Origin: AC-32 sp963717475
GTDB taxonomy: Bacteria; Actinomycetota; Thermoleophilia; Gaiellales; Gaiellaceae
Assembly: GCA_963717475.1 (NCBI GenBank)
Contig: OY970337.1
Location: 682,001-746,000 of the forward strand
Direction of reading: 5' to 3'
DNA: 64,000 nt
The notes beneath the pieces were generated by a model. That model searched no databases, was not told the DNA's origin, and saw nothing but the letters and a program-made list of their open reading frames with translations. Shown piece after piece: positions 36,970-48,506 of this stretch. The position numbers and the translations under genes were made by a program. Within the stretch, counting starts at the first letter, position 1; every line of letters starts with the position of its first letter.

Positions 36970-38823
36970 ATGGCCAAGCCTGTCGAAGAGCAACTGAAGG
37001 GGCTCCCGACCAAGTCCGGCGTCTACCTTTTCCGCGGCTCGCGGGGCGAAGTGCTGTACGTCGGCAAGGCGAAGTCGCTGCGGCCGCGCGTGCGCAGCTA
37101 CTTCCAGGCAGGCACCGGCGGGCGTTCGACGATCGCGAAGCTCCCGGAGCGCGTCGCGGACATCGAGGTGATCGTCACCGACACCGAGGTCGAGGCGCTC
37201 CACCTCGAGCAGAACCTGGTGAAGCGCCACCGGCCGCCGTTCAACGTGCGTCTCCGGGACGACAAGTCGTTCCCGTACATCGCCGTCACGGTGGAGGACG
37301 ACTACCCGCGCGTCATGTTCACGCGCGAGCGGCACCGGCGCGGGGTCGTCTACTTCGGCCCGTACGCGAACGCGAAGAAGGTGCGCGAGACGCTCGACGT
37401 GCTCAATCGCGTCTTTCCCTACCGGCCATGCGAGGGGCCGAAGCCCGGCCGCCACTCGGGGATCCCGTGCCTCGACTACCACATCGAGCGCTGCCTGGCG
37501 CCGTGTGTCGGCTACGTCTCGAAGGACGAGTACCACCGGATCATCGACGGCGTGATCGAGTTCCTCTCGGGCGAGACGCGGCCGATCCTGCGCGAGCTCG
37601 AGCGGAAGATGAAGGACGCGGCCGAGGGCGAGCGCTTCGAGGAGGCGGCGCGCTATCGCAACAGGCTCTTCTCGGTGCGACACCTCGCCGAGCGGCAGGC
37701 TGCCGACAAGCGCGCGGTCGGGACCGTGGACGTGATCGGGATCGCGGCCGAGGGCGACCGCGCGGCCGTGCAGGTCTTTCCCTTGCGCGACGGGCGCTTG
37801 ATCGACCGCTACGGGTTCCACCTCGAGAACGTGGAAGGGCAGGACACGCCCACGCTGCTCGAGGCGTTCGCGACCGAGTACTACGGCGCGGCGCCGAGCG
37901 TCCCGCCGCAGATCGTCGTCCCGCCCGACTCGGGCGATACGAACGCTTTGGAGCAGTTCCTGTCCGACCGGCGCGGCTCGCGCGTGGAGGTGCGCGCGCC
38001 GGTTCGCGGCGAGAAGAGGCGCCTGCAGGAGCTCGCGACCGAGAACGCGCAGGTGGCGCTGCAGTCGGACGCGGCCCAGGCAGAGCAGCGCCGACTGAGG
38101 CGGGTGGAGGCCCTCGAGGAGCTGCGCGAGGCGCTGAACCTGGAGAGCCTGCCCCTGCGGATCGAGTGCTACGACATCTCGAACATCCAGGGCGAGGCGG
38201 TCGTGGGCTCAATGGTCGTCTTCCAGGACGCGCTGGCCAAGAAGGCGCACTACCGCAAGTTCGGCGTGCGCGGGCTCGACGGGCAGGACGACTACGCGGC
38301 TCTGGCCGAGGTCGTGTCGCGGCGGTTCGCCCGCATGAGCGACACGATCGCCTCGGAGGACTACGACGAGTCGTTCGCCGCGAGTCCGAACCTCGTCGTG
38401 ATCGACGGCGGCAAGGGCCAGCTCGCGGCGGCGCTGCAGGCGATGCAGGCCTTCGACCTGCCGCGCGTCGCCGTAATCTCGCTGGCGAAGCGGATCGAGG
38501 AGGTGTTCGTCCCCGGCCGGCCCGAGCCGATCCTGCTTTCGCCTCATTCGGCGGGCCTGCAGCTGCTGCAGCGCGTCCGTGACGAGGCGCACCGCTTCGC
38601 GGTCGGCTTCCACCGCCAGCGCCGGGACGCGAAGGCGCGGGAGTCGATCTTCGACACCCTGCAGGGCGTGGGGCCGGCGAGGCGCCGCGCGCTGCTGCGC
38701 CATTTCGGCTCGGCGGAACGGTTTCTCGCGGCGTCGCAGGAGGAACTCGAAGGCGTGCCCGGGATTCCGGAACGGACGGCGCGCTCGATCTACGCGCAGC
38801 TCCACAAGGCGGGTCGCGCGTAG
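36970..38823 (+). CDS. uvrC: Excinuclease ABC subunit C
   Basis: 617 residues, full length. UvrC makes both incisions beside DNA lesions in nucleotide excision repair after UvrAB. An N-terminal GIY-YIG nuclease (SGVYLFRGSRGEVLYVGKAKSLRPRVRSYF, about 16-46), a Cys-containing middle (CEGPKPGRHSGIPCLDYHIERCLAPC), a UVR motif (about 200-235), the RNase H-like second nuclease (IECYDISNIQGEAVVGSMVVF with catalytic Asp) and a C-terminal helix-hairpin-helix pair (GVGPARRRALLRHFGS...GVPGIPERTARSI) are all present. ATG 36970. The following MFS gene begins at or before its stop. Confidence 0.97.
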   Translation: MAKPVEEQLKGLPTKSGVYLFRGSRGEVLYVGKAKSLRPRVRSYFQAGTGGRSTIAKLPERVADIEVIVTDTEVEALHLEQNLVKRHRPPFNVRLRDDKSFPYIAVTVEDDYPRVMFTRERHRRGVVYFGPYANAKKVRETLDVLNRVFPYRPCEGPKPGRHSGIPCLDYHIERCLAPCVGYVSKDEYHRIIDGVIEFLSGETRPILRELERKMKDAAEGERFEEAARYRNRLFSVRHLAERQAADKRAVGTVDVIGIAAEGDRAAVQVFPLRDGRLIDRYGFHLENVEGQDTPTLLEAFATEYYGAAPSVPPQIVVPPDSGDTNALEQFLSDRRGSRVEVRAPVRGEKRRLQELATENAQVALQSDAAQAEQRRLRRVEALEELREALNLESLPLRIECYDISNIQGEAVVGSMVVFQDALAKKAHYRKFGVRGLDGQDDYAALAEVVSRRFARMSDTIASEDYDESFAASPNLVVIDGGKGQLAAALQAMQAFDLPRVAVISLAKRIEEVFVPGRPEPILLSPHSAGLQLLQRVRDEAHRFAVGFHRQRRDAKARESIFDTLQGVGPARRRALLRHFGSAERFLAASQEELEGVPGIPERTARSIYAQLHKAGRA

Positions 38824-40052
38824 CCTCGACCGTCGGCCCGGCCGCTGCGTTCGCGCTGATTCGTCGGCGCTCGTTCGGGCCCTACTTCGTCGGCAACGCG
38901 CTCTCCGCGAGCGGGACCTGGTTCCAGAACCTCGCCGCGGCGCTGCTGATCTACCGGCAGACCCACTCGGCGCTGCTGCTCGGCGTCCTCAACTTCTCGC
39001 AGTTCCTCCCGATCCTGCTGCTCGCTCCCTGGGCGGGCGGCGCATCCGACAGGTTCAACCGCCGTCAGCTGCTGCTCATCACGCAGACCGTCGCCATCGT
39101 TCTCTCGGGCGGGCTCGGGCTGCTCGCATGGCACGACCTCGCCCCGCCTGCGGTCGTGATCGCCGATGCCGTCGCGCTCGGGATCGTCAGCGCGTTCTCC
39201 GCTCCGGCGCAGCAGGCCATGATTCCGCAGCTCGTCGAGACCCATGAGGTGCCGACCGCGGTCGCGCTCAACTCGATGACGTTCAACCTCGCGCGGGCGG
39301 TCGGCCCGGCGTCGGCAGCTCTGGCGGTCGAGTACCTCGGGATCCCGGCGGCGTTCGGGCTGAACGCTCTCTCGTACCTGGTCTTCATCGGCGCGCTGCT
39401 GCTGATCGGCCCACAGGCTCAGGAGCTCGCCGACGGTTCCGTCAGCCACCTGCGCGCGAGCGTCGACCTCCTCCGGCGCAGGCCTCAGCTCGTCGTCTTC
39501 CTCGTGATCGTGGCCTCGGTCGGGTTCGCCTCCGACCCGATCAACACGCTCGCGCCGGCCTGGGCGCACGCGTTCGGGGAGAAGGACACGACGGCCGGGT
39601 TCATCATCGGCGTCTTCGGCGCGGGGGCGGTCACCGCGGGCCTGGTCGTCGCCGGACGCGTGGGCGGGAGCCGGCGCAGGATGTTCGCGACGCTGCTCCT
39701 GCTCGGCGGCGGGCTCGTGGCGTTCTCGCTGTCACCGTGGCTGGAGGTCGCGCTGCCGTTCCTGTTCGTGGCCGGCTTCGGCTACCTCGCGTCGAATACG
39801 CACGCAACGTCGCGCCTGCAGCTGGGCGTGGACCCCTGGGAACGCGGCCGGATCATGGCCCTCTGGAGCGTTGCGTTCCTCGGCCTGCGCCCGTTCGCCA
39901 GCATTCTCGACGGCGCGATCGCGGCGGCGTTCGGGGTCAGGGTCGCCGGGATCGTGCTCGCGCTCCCCGCACTCGGCTGCGCTGTCTGGATGGCGGTGCG
40001 GGCGCGGTCGCGCGGGTGGGGGCCGGCGCGTGCGGAGCTCCCGCCGGCCTAG
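38824..40052 (+). CDS. MFS transporter (MFS_3-like), start unresolved
   Basis: About 410 codons of an integral membrane protein: FGPYFVGNALSASGTWFQNLAAALLIY, the loop APWAGGASDRFNRRQLLL and VSAFSAPAQQAMIPQLV are typical of EntS-like exporters. The frame is open and conserved from just after the uvrC stop but has no ATG, GTG or TTG before an internal GTG at 39156, which would remove four helices. The true start is therefore a rare codon or was lost to an indel near 38820. Substrate unknown. It is convergent with the sialidase-like gene, overlapping it by 4 bp. Confidence 0.8.
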
Positions 40053-41460
40053 GGGACCGAGAGTGAGCTCGTGAAGAGCGATTCGTCCAGCCGGTGGCGG
40101 TGCGGCTTCTGGGCGAGCACGAAAACGGGAACCGCCCGGCCGCCGGCGAACGACGTCGAGATGTAGTCGCCGGCCATCGAGCCGAGCGACGTGCTCGCGA
40201 GCCAGCCGCGGCGCACGTGTCTCGAGTTCAGGAGCTTGGGCAGGGTCCAGCTCGCGCCGGCGTCAGAGGACGAGACGAAGCGGACGTCGAGGCTCGAGCC
40301 GCGCACCTGGTAGTACGTGAGCGCGAGCCTGCCGACGCGCGACGGATCGGCGTCGAGCCCGGGCAGCTCCGCGTCGGCCGTGCCGGCCGGAATGCGCGTC
40401 ACAGGCGTCCAGGTGATGCCGTCCGTCGTCGAGGTGTAGGCGATCGAGTTCGTCTTGCACCCGGGCGAGAAGGAGCAGTCGCTCCAGGCGACGTACGCGC
40501 GGCCGTCGGCGCTGACCGTCGAGGTGGGCAGCGGCGCCGCCCGCAGCCCGGGTTGCTCGTGGTACCGCACCGGTGCGACGCCGATCTGCTCGGTCCAGTG
40601 AGAGCCGCCGTCGTCGGAGCTCACGACCGAGAGCTTGCCCTGGTCGTAGAACGGGATCAGGACGCGACCCGTCGGCAGCACGAGCGGCTGCACCCCCGGC
40701 GCGAAGTCACCGTCGATCGACCCGCGGCCGGGTTTCCCCGGGGCGGCGACCGCCTGCGACCAGGTGAGCCCGCCGTCGCTGGAAGCCTGCGCGACGACCT
40801 GGTCGCCGACGAGATCGCTGTAGCTGATGTAGCAGTTGCCGAAATGCGGGCTCGACGGCCAGTTGTCGCAGGCGATCCACTCCTTGTCCTGGCCGAGCGC
40901 GTTCCGGGTGACGACCGCCTGAACGGGGTTGCTCCAGTGCCGGCCGTCGCTCGAGCGGCTGATGGCGAGGTACGAGCCCTGGCCGAAGACGAGCGAGATC
41001 GCGAGCCACTCGCCGTGCTTCTGGTCGTACGCGATCGCCGGGTCGCTCACCCGCGGCGTCAGCCCGTGCAGGAAGCCGTGCCGCCACGTCAGGCCGCTGT
41101 TCCGGGAGACCGCGAAGCCGATGTTGTGCGAGCCGCCGTCGAAGTAGCGGCCCACCTGGAAGACGGCGACGACGGTCGTCCCGAAGGCGGCCGAATCCGG
41201 CTCGACCTCGGTTGCATGCTCGCTGACGGGGTTGCGGTACGGGTCGAGCGAGGTTCGCCGCGTGACCGTCTCGCAGTCCTGCCCGACACGGTCGAATCCG
41301 TCGACGGTCGCGAGGTCGTAGCCGCCGCCGCAGGTGACGACGTCGTGGACGGCATTGACCGTCTGCAGCCGGTCGGGCTTGCGCGTCCCGCGCACCCGTG
41401 CCGCCGTCGCGACCGAGGCGGCGACGAGCACGAGCGCGCTCGCGAGGACGAATGCGCGCT

Positions 41461-41464
<4 letters not shown>
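40049..41464 (-). CDS. Secreted sialidase/BNR-repeat-like propeller protein
   Basis: A secreted beta-propeller of about 460 residues with several Asp-box-like motifs (SRNSGLTW, SRSSDGRHW, SSDGGLTW, SSDDGGSHW, SSDAGASW), each marking a blade turn. The catalytic Arg triad of true sialidases is not evident, so it may be a carbohydrate-binding or unknown propeller. The only standard start (GTG 41431) truncates the signal peptide; the frame continues upstream through LKRAFVLASALVLVAASVATA to a CTG at 41464 that overlaps the pruA stop. I give the longer form; a lost start is also possible. Confidence 0.75.
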
Positions 41465-43131
<1,667 letters not shown>

Positions 43132-43155
43132 CGTGGTGATTCTACGATTCGTCCC

Positions 43156-43632
43156 ATGGTCGAGCGGGTGACGTACGCCGTGGAGGGCTGGGGCGTGGGG
43201 GAGGTCTGGCTCGACGAGGGCGTGCTTGCCTGGCACGAGCACCCGACGCCGGCGGCTGTGCACACAGAAATCAATGGAGGTCCACACCTACACACAGCCC
43301 TTCTGGACCGGTTTCGCGCGTACTTCGCCGGAGCGGCCGACTCGTTCGCGGACGTCGAGCTCGAGCTCGACTGGTGCACGGCCTTTCAGCGGCGGGCCGT
43401 CGAGGCGATGCGCTCGATCCCGTACGGCGAGACGGCCACGTACGGCGAGGTCGCGGCCCTCGCCGGGCACCCGAACGCCGGCCGCGCGGTCGGCTCGGTC
43501 TGCGCCGCGAACCGCTTCGCGCTCGTCGTCCCGTGCCACCGGGTGGTCGCCGCCGACGGGCTCGGCTCGTACGGCTCGCTCGGGACCGGTTACAAGCAAC
43601 GGCTTCTGGAGCTCGAGCGTGTCGTTCTCTGA
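43156..43632 (+). CDS. ogt: Methylated-DNA--protein-cysteine methyltransferase
   Basis: 158 residues. Transfers O6-alkyl groups from guanine to its own Cys in VVPCHRVVAADGLGSYG (PCHR motif, about residue 133); the preceding helix-turn-helix is TAFQRRAVEAMRSIPYGETATYGEVAALAG. A short N-terminal domain is present. ATG 43156. Its stop overlaps the GTG of whiA in another frame, so the two are probably co-transcribed. Divergent from pruA, 24 bp between starts. Confidence 0.93.
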   Translation: MVERVTYAVEGWGVGEVWLDEGVLAWHEHPTPAAVHTEINGGPHLHTALLDRFRAYFAGAADSFADVELELDWCTAFQRRAVEAMRSIPYGETATYGEVAALAGHPNAGRAVGSVCAANRFALVVPCHRVVAADGLGSYGSLGTGYKQRLLELERVVL

Positions 43633-44530
43633 GGACGTCCGCGCCGAGCTCGCGGCGGTCGCGCCCGAGCGTGAGTGCGACCGGATCGCGGAGCTGTCCG
43701 CGCTCTTCCACTTCGCGGGACGGCTGCACCTGCGCGGCCGCGGCGAGGTCTCGCTCCACCTCGACCTGGCGAGCGGTGCCGTCGCGCGCCGGGCGTTCTC
43801 GCTGCTGCGCTCCTTCGGGGTCGACTCCGAGATCCGCACCTACCGCCAGCGAGCCTTCGGCCGGGAGACGCGCTACCAGCTGCACGTCGAGGGAAACCGG
43901 CAGCTGCTCGAGCGCACAGGGGTCGTCGACGCCAGGTCGCGGCCCCGCGAGCGGCCCCCGCGCCGCCTGCTCGGACGCGGCTGCTGCCGGGCGGCGTACC
44001 TGCGCGGTGCGCTCCTCGCGGCCGGCTCGGTGAGCCCGCCGCCGTCGCCGCACCTCGAGGTCCGCTGCGAGACGCGCGTGGGCGCCGAGACAGTGGCCGA
44101 GGCCGCGGCGGCCGAAGGCGCGGACCTCCGCGTGGCGGAGCGAGGCGACCAGTCGCTCGCCTACGCGAAGGGAATCGACCGGATCGCGGGCGTCCTCGCC
44201 GCAGCCGGGGCGAGCGACGCGGCGCTCGCTCTCCAGGAACGGGCGGTCGTGCGCTCGGCGCGCGCCAACGCCAACCGCGTCGCGAACGCCGATCACGCAA
44301 ACCTGGTCAGGGCCGGCCGCGCGGCGCACGAGCAGCTCGAGGCGGTGCGCCGACTGCAACGCGCAGATCGCCTGGACGAGCTTTCGCACACGCTCCGGGA
44401 AGTCGCCGAGCTGCGGCTGAAGAACCCCTCGCTGTCCCTCCGAGACCTCGGCAGGAAGTGCGATCCGGCCGTCAGCAAGGCAACCGCCCACCGACGCCTC
44501 CGCGCGGTCCTGCGCATTGCGCAGCGCTAA
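43619..44530 (+). CDS. whiA: Sporulation/cell-division transcription regulator WhiA
   Basis: 303 residues. An N-terminal LAGLIDADG-like two-lobed domain (FSEDVRAELAAVAPERECDRIAELSALFHFAGRLHLRG; CCRAAYLRGALLAAGSVSPP) and a C-terminal helix-turn-helix (LKNPSLSLRDLGRKCDPAVSKATAHRRLRAVL) are the WhiA layout. WhiA activates sporulation or division genes in Streptomyces and is widespread in Gram-positives. GTG 43619 overlaps the alkyltransferase stop by 14 bp. In many Actinomycetota whiA lies just before gap-pgk-tpi, exactly as here; the usual rapZ and yvcK partners upstream are absent. Confidence 0.93.
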   Translation: MSFSEDVRAELAAVAPERECDRIAELSALFHFAGRLHLRGRGEVSLHLDLASGAVARRAFSLLRSFGVDSEIRTYRQRAFGRETRYQLHVEGNRQLLERTGVVDARSRPRERPPRRLLGRGCCRAAYLRGALLAAGSVSPPPSPHLEVRCETRVGAETVAEAAAAEGADLRVAERGDQSLAYAKGIDRIAGVLAAAGASDAALALQERAVVRSARANANRVANADHANLVRAGRAAHEQLEAVRRLQRADRLDELSHTLREVAELRLKNPSLSLRDLGRKCDPAVSKATAHRRLRAVLRIAQR

Positions 44531-44752
44531 TAGAATTTCCTCTTTACGACTTGCAAGCGCGTAGTTTTTCGGCGGCGCATTGAGTAATACTCCGCGGGGC
44601 GGGTTCGCGCTCGTCCGGCGATGGATTCAGACCCCGTCCGTCGCCAAGGTCCGGAGCGCGACAATGCGGAGGGGGAGGTCGTCCTCGGAGCTTCCCCTCC
44701 GGCCCGCCTACCTAGGGTTAGACTCGAAGCGGAATCGAGCGAGGAGGCTGGC
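44531..44752 (+). promoter_or_regulatory. Leader/promoter region of the gap operon
   Basis: A 222-bp gap with relatively AT-rich patches. TTAGACT (44718-44724) is a reasonable -10 about 30 bases before the GTG, and GAGGAGG lies directly ahead of the start as Shine-Dalgarno. No hairpin with a T-run is seen. Confidence 0.35.
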
Positions 44753-45778
44753 GTGGCCATTCGTGTCGGGATCAATGGATTCGGTCGCATCGGACGCAAC
44801 TTCTTCCGGGCGCATCTCAAGCGCGGCGGGGACTTCGAGGTCGTCGCAGCCAACGACCTCGGCGACGCCGAGACGATGGCCTACCTGCTCAAGCACGACT
44901 CCGTCCTCGGCTCGCTCGACGAGGACGTGAGCGCCGGCGACGGCAAGATCACGGTCGGCTCGCAGGAGCTCAAGCTCCTCAGCGAGCGCGATCCCGCGAG
45001 CCTTCCGTGGGGCGATCTCGGCGTCGACGTCGTGATCGAGTCGACCGGCTTCTTCACCGACCGCGACGGCGCCTCGAAGCACCTCGAGGGCGGCGCGCGC
45101 AAGGTGATCATCTCGGCGCCCGCAAAGGGCCCGGACGTCACGCTCGTCCTCGGCGTCAACGACGGGGACTACGACCCCGAGGAGCACGACGTCATCTCGA
45201 ACGCCTCCTGCACGACGAACTGCGTGGCGCCGCTGGCGAAGATCCTCCATGACGAGCTCACGATCGAGCAGGGCTTCATGACGACGATCCACGCGTACAC
45301 GAACGACCAGCGCGTGCTCGACCTCCCGCACGAGGACCTGCGCCGCGCCCGGGCTGCCGCGATCAACCTGATCCCTACCTCGACCGGCGCCGCGCGCGCG
45401 ATCGGGCTCGTCCTGCCCGATCTCCAGGGCAAGGTCGACGGGATGTCGATGCGAGCGCCCGTGCCGACGGGCTCGATCGTCGACCTCGTCTGCAGAGTCG
45501 GTCGCGAGACGACGAAGGAAGAGGTCAACGAGCTCTTCCGCTCGAAGGCCGACACCGGCCCCTTCGAGGGGATCCTGCGCTACTCGGATGAGCCGCTCGT
45601 CTCGACCGACATCCAGCACTCGTCGTACTCGTCGATCTTCGACAGCGACCTGACGATGGCGAACGGGACGATGGTCAAGGTCTTCGGCTGGTACGACAAC
45701 GAGTGGGGCTACTCGTGCCGGCTCGTCGACCTCGTGGCGAAGGTCGGCGCGAGTCTGCCTGCGGCCGTTAGTGCGTAG
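44753..45778 (+). CDS. gap: Glyceraldehyde-3-phosphate dehydrogenase
   Basis: 341 residues, glycolytic NAD-type GAPDH. INGFGRIGRN (NAD binding), the catalytic Cys in SNASCTTNC (about residue 152), the catalytic His in IHAYTNDQ, and WYDNEWGYSCRLVDL at the C-terminus. GTG 44753 follows GAGGAGG. The gene heads gap-pgk-(inverted GH26 gene)-tpiA-gpmI; its stop overlaps the pgk start. Confidence 0.97.
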   Translation: MAIRVGINGFGRIGRNFFRAHLKRGGDFEVVAANDLGDAETMAYLLKHDSVLGSLDEDVSAGDGKITVGSQELKLLSERDPASLPWGDLGVDVVIESTGFFTDRDGASKHLEGGARKVIISAPAKGPDVTLVLGVNDGDYDPEEHDVISNASCTTNCVAPLAKILHDELTIEQGFMTTIHAYTNDQRVLDLPHEDLRRARAAAINLIPTSTGAARAIGLVLPDLQGKVDGMSMRAPVPTGSIVDLVCRVGRETTKEEVNELFRSKADTGPFEGILRYSDEPLVSTDIQHSSYSSIFDSDLTMANGTMVKVFGWYDNEWGYSCRLVDLVAKVGASLPAAVSA

Positions 45779-46814
45779 GCCAAGGTCGGTCCGGCAGGCC
45801 GAGGTCGCCGGCAAGAACGTGCTCGTCCGCGCCGATCTGAACGTGCCGCTGGACAACGGGCGCGTCGCGGACGACACGCGGATCCGGGCCTCCCTGCCGA
45901 CGCTGCAGTACCTGCTCGAGCACGAGGCGAAGGAGGTCGCGGTCTGCTCGCACCTCGGCCGCCCGAAAGGCGCCGATCCTGCGTTCTCGATGACCCCGGT
46001 GGCCAGGCGGCTGCGAGAGCTCCTGCCCGACGAACGGATCGACGTTCTCGAGAACACGCGCTTCGAGCCCGGCGAGACCAAGAACGATCCAGAGTTCGCA
46101 CGGCAGCTCGCCGAGACGCGCGACCTCTTCGTCGAGGACGCGTTCGGCTCCGTTCACCGCGCTCACGCCTCGACGGTCGGCGTCGCCGAGCTGCTGCCCG
46201 CCTACGCAGGGCTCCTGCTGGAGCGCGAGCTGGAGGAGCTGGGGAAGCTGCTGGGGGAGGTCGAGCGGCCCTTCGTGCTCGTCTCCGGTGGCGCCAAGGT
46301 CGACGACAAGCTCGGTGTGCTGAAGAACCTCGGCGGCAAGGCCGACACGGTGCTGGTCGGCGGAAAGATGGCCGAGCAGCTGCGCGACGAGAACCCGCTC
46401 GGGTTCCCTGTCGAGCTCCCGAGCGACGTCGTGGCCGCGGCCACGTTCGAGGCGGACGCCGAGTCGAAGATCGTCCCGTACCACGAGCTTCCCGACGGCT
46501 GGCTCGGGCTCGACATCGGGCCGGAGACGCGAGAGCGCTTCGCCGGCGCGGTCGCCGGCGCGCGGACGATCTTCTGGAACGGGCCGATGGGCGTCTTCGA
46601 GTGGCCGCGCTTCGCCGAGGGCACGAAAGCCGTCGCAGAGGCCGTGGCGAGCGCCGACGCGTTCTCGGTCGTCGGCGGCGCCGACTCGATCCACGCGCTC
46701 AACGACCTCGGTCTCCTCGACCGCGTCTCGTGGGCCTCCACGGGCGGCGGCGCCGCGCTCGAGCTGCTCGAGGGGAAAGAGCTCCCGGGAGTCGCGGTGA
46801 TTCCCGAGGCCTAG
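45771..46814 (+). CDS. pgk: Phosphoglycerate kinase, compact form
   Basis: Transfers phosphate from 1,3-bisphosphoglycerate to ADP. Seen are VLVRADLNVPLDNGRVADDTRIRASLPTL, CSHLGRPKG, ENTRFEPGETKND, FVEDAFGSVHRAHAS, LVSGGAKVDDKLGVL and the C-terminal FWNGPMGVFEWPRFAEGT and STGGGAALELLEG. At 347 residues it is some 40-50 shorter than usual, mainly in loops. The GTG at 45771 lies inside the end of gap (8-bp overlap), indicating coupling. Its 3' end overlaps the inverted glycosidase gene by 4 bp. Confidence 0.96.
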   Translation: MRRPRSVRQAEVAGKNVLVRADLNVPLDNGRVADDTRIRASLPTLQYLLEHEAKEVAVCSHLGRPKGADPAFSMTPVARRLRELLPDERIDVLENTRFEPGETKNDPEFARQLAETRDLFVEDAFGSVHRAHASTVGVAELLPAYAGLLLERELEELGKLLGEVERPFVLVSGGAKVDDKLGVLKNLGGKADTVLVGGKMAEQLRDENPLGFPVELPSDVVAAATFEADAESKIVPYHELPDGWLGLDIGPETRERFAGAVAGARTIFWNGPMGVFEWPRFAEGTKAVAEAVASADAFSVVGGADSIHALNDLGLLDRVSWASTGGGAALELLEGKELPGVAVIPEA

Positions 46815-47764
46815 GAAAGGGCCTTGCCGAGCGGGCTGATCTGCCTGCGGTAGACGGCCCGAGCCCGCGGCTTCGTCGCGAGATCGAAGCGAGATCCGGG
46901 CGCGGCGTAGTAGTACGAGACGAACTCCAGTCGCGCGTGTGTCCGGATGAACCGGGCCATCTGCGACACGTAGCCGGGATCGTCGAAGCCCCACATGCCC
47001 CACTCGGGGATCGCGAACGGCTTGGCGCGATGAGCCCGGTAGAGCGCTTCGGCCGCTGCCCACTCGGCACCGTGTCCGGCCTTGTCGTAGAGGTCGTCGG
47101 CGACGACGTCGACGTAGGCGTTGCCGGGGAAATAGGCGGCGGCCGAGTTGCCGCGCACGTTCGGCGCGCCGTAGCCCTGCGGGTTCCAGACGAGCCGTAG
47201 CTTCGGCTGCGTCGAGGGCAGGTCGCCCTGGACGCCTGGGAGCCGCAGCCGCGCAAGCTTCGCGTTCATCTCGTCGGCCGTGCCGCCGCGCGCGATGATC
47301 GCGATCCGGGCGAACGCCTTGCGAGTCCAGGCCGTCGAGTGCGCGGCGTTCCGGCGCGTCCCGTTCGAGTTGTAGGCGCAGACGTTCTCCCAGTACGCGT
47401 TCATCTCCGGGAACGGCCGCAGGTAGAAGCGTTCTCCCGGCCAGCGGTTGATCGCGTCGTTGAGGGCGTAGAGGAAGTTGTCGACGCGCCCGGTGGCGAT
47501 CTGACGCGGCGAAGCCGTCTCCGGCCGGCCGTACGCGCCGCTGGTCAGCGCGAGCAACGGGACGGGGCCGAGGCTCTTCACCGCGCCCCACACGTACTGG
47601 TGGTTGAAGCCCATGAACGTCTGGCGGATCTGCGACCGCTGCCCGCTCTGCGTCCGGAAGTAGCCCGGCGGCCCGTAGACGCCGAGCAGAACATGGTGCC
47701 GGCCGGCACTCGCGGCGGCCGGGACGAGGAGGAAGAGCGCGGCGAGAACCGCGAGACGTTTCAC
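46811..47764 (-). CDS. Secreted GH26-like glycoside hydrolase
   Basis: 317 residues with a signal peptide (LAVLAALFLLVPAAASA). The mature part resembles GH26 (mannanase/lichenase) barrels: RFYLRPFPEMNAYWENVCAYN with an acid/base Glu (FPEMN), VDVVADDLYDKAGHGAEWA, and FAIPEWGMWGFDDPGYVSQM with the likely nucleophile Glu. GTG 47764. It is transcribed against the surrounding glycolytic genes, overlapping pgk by 4 bp and 35 bp from the tpiA start, so it splits gap-pgk from tpiA-gpmI. Substrate unknown. Confidence 0.8.
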   Translation of the reverse strand: MKRLAVLAALFLLVPAAASAGRHHVLLGVYGPPGYFRTQSGQRSQIRQTFMGFNHQYVWGAVKSLGPVPLLALTSGAYGRPETASPRQIATGRVDNFLYALNDAINRWPGERFYLRPFPEMNAYWENVCAYNSNGTRRNAAHSTAWTRKAFARIAIIARGGTADEMNAKLARLRLPGVQGDLPSTQPKLRLVWNPQGYGAPNVRGNSAAAYFPGNAYVDVVADDLYDKAGHGAEWAAAEALYRAHRAKPFAIPEWGMWGFDDPGYVSQMARFIRTHARLEFVSYYYAAPGSRFDLATKPRARAVYRRQISPLGKALS

Positions 47765-47799
47765 GCTTTCAGTGTAGGACGGCTCTAAGATCGCGGCCG

Positions 47800-48506
47800 A
47801 TGCCGCTTCTGGCCGCCAACTGGAAGATGTACAAGGGCCCTGCGGAGACGCGTGAGTTTCTCGCGGCCTTCGAGCCGCCCGAGGGGGTCGACGTCGTCGT
47901 CTGCCCGCCGTTCGTCTCGCTCGGCGCGGCGGTCGAGAGCGGGCTGACGGTCTTCGCCCAGAACGTGCACTGGGCGGACGAGGGCGCCTACACCGGCGAG
48001 GTCTCCGCGCCGATGCTGCTCGAGCTCGGCGTCGCCGGCGCGATCGTCGGCCACTCCGAGCGGCGCCAGTACTTCGGGGAGTCGGACGAAACCGTTGCGC
48101 GCAGGCTCGCGGCAGCGTTCGAGCACGGGCTGCGCGCGATCGCGTGCGTGGGCGAGTCGTTCGAGGAGCGGGAGTCCGGCCAGACGGAGCTCGTCCTGCG
48201 GGTGCAGGTCGAGGCGATCGCCGACGCCGTCGGCGCGCACGAGACCCTTGTGATCGCCTACGAGCCGGTCTGGGCGATCGGCAGTGGCAAGACGGCAACT
48301 CCCGAGATCGCCCGGGAGGCGCACGCCTTCATCAAGAGCCTGCTCGACGTGCCGGTGCTCTACGGCGGCTCTGTCAAGCCCGAGAACGCGGCCGAGCTCC
48401 TCTCCCAATCCGACGTCGACGGCGCCCTCGTCGGCGGCGCCTCTCTCGACGTGGAATCGTTCACCGCGATTTGCCAGGCCGCTTCCCCTCGTAGCGCTCG
48501 TCATCC
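47800..48506 (+). CDS. tpiA: Triosephosphate isomerase, stop uncertain
   Basis: Interconverts dihydroxyacetone phosphate and glyceraldehyde-3-phosphate. Seen are LLAANWKMYKGP (active-site Asn, Lys), IVGHSERRQYFGES (catalytic His), AYEPVWAIGSGKTA (catalytic Glu) and GGSVKPENAAELL...GALVGGASLD. The conserved sequence ends at FTAICQAA near 48482, but the frame has no stop there; a one-base shift gives TAG at 48504-48506. A frame error at 48460-48490 also explains why gpmI lacks a start codon. ATG 47800. Confidence 0.92.

Noticed and set aside
35502..38582. About 1000-codon plus-strand frame across the glycosidase and uvrC
   Set aside because: Shadow; UvrC motifs are in another frame and the glycosidase on the other strand.
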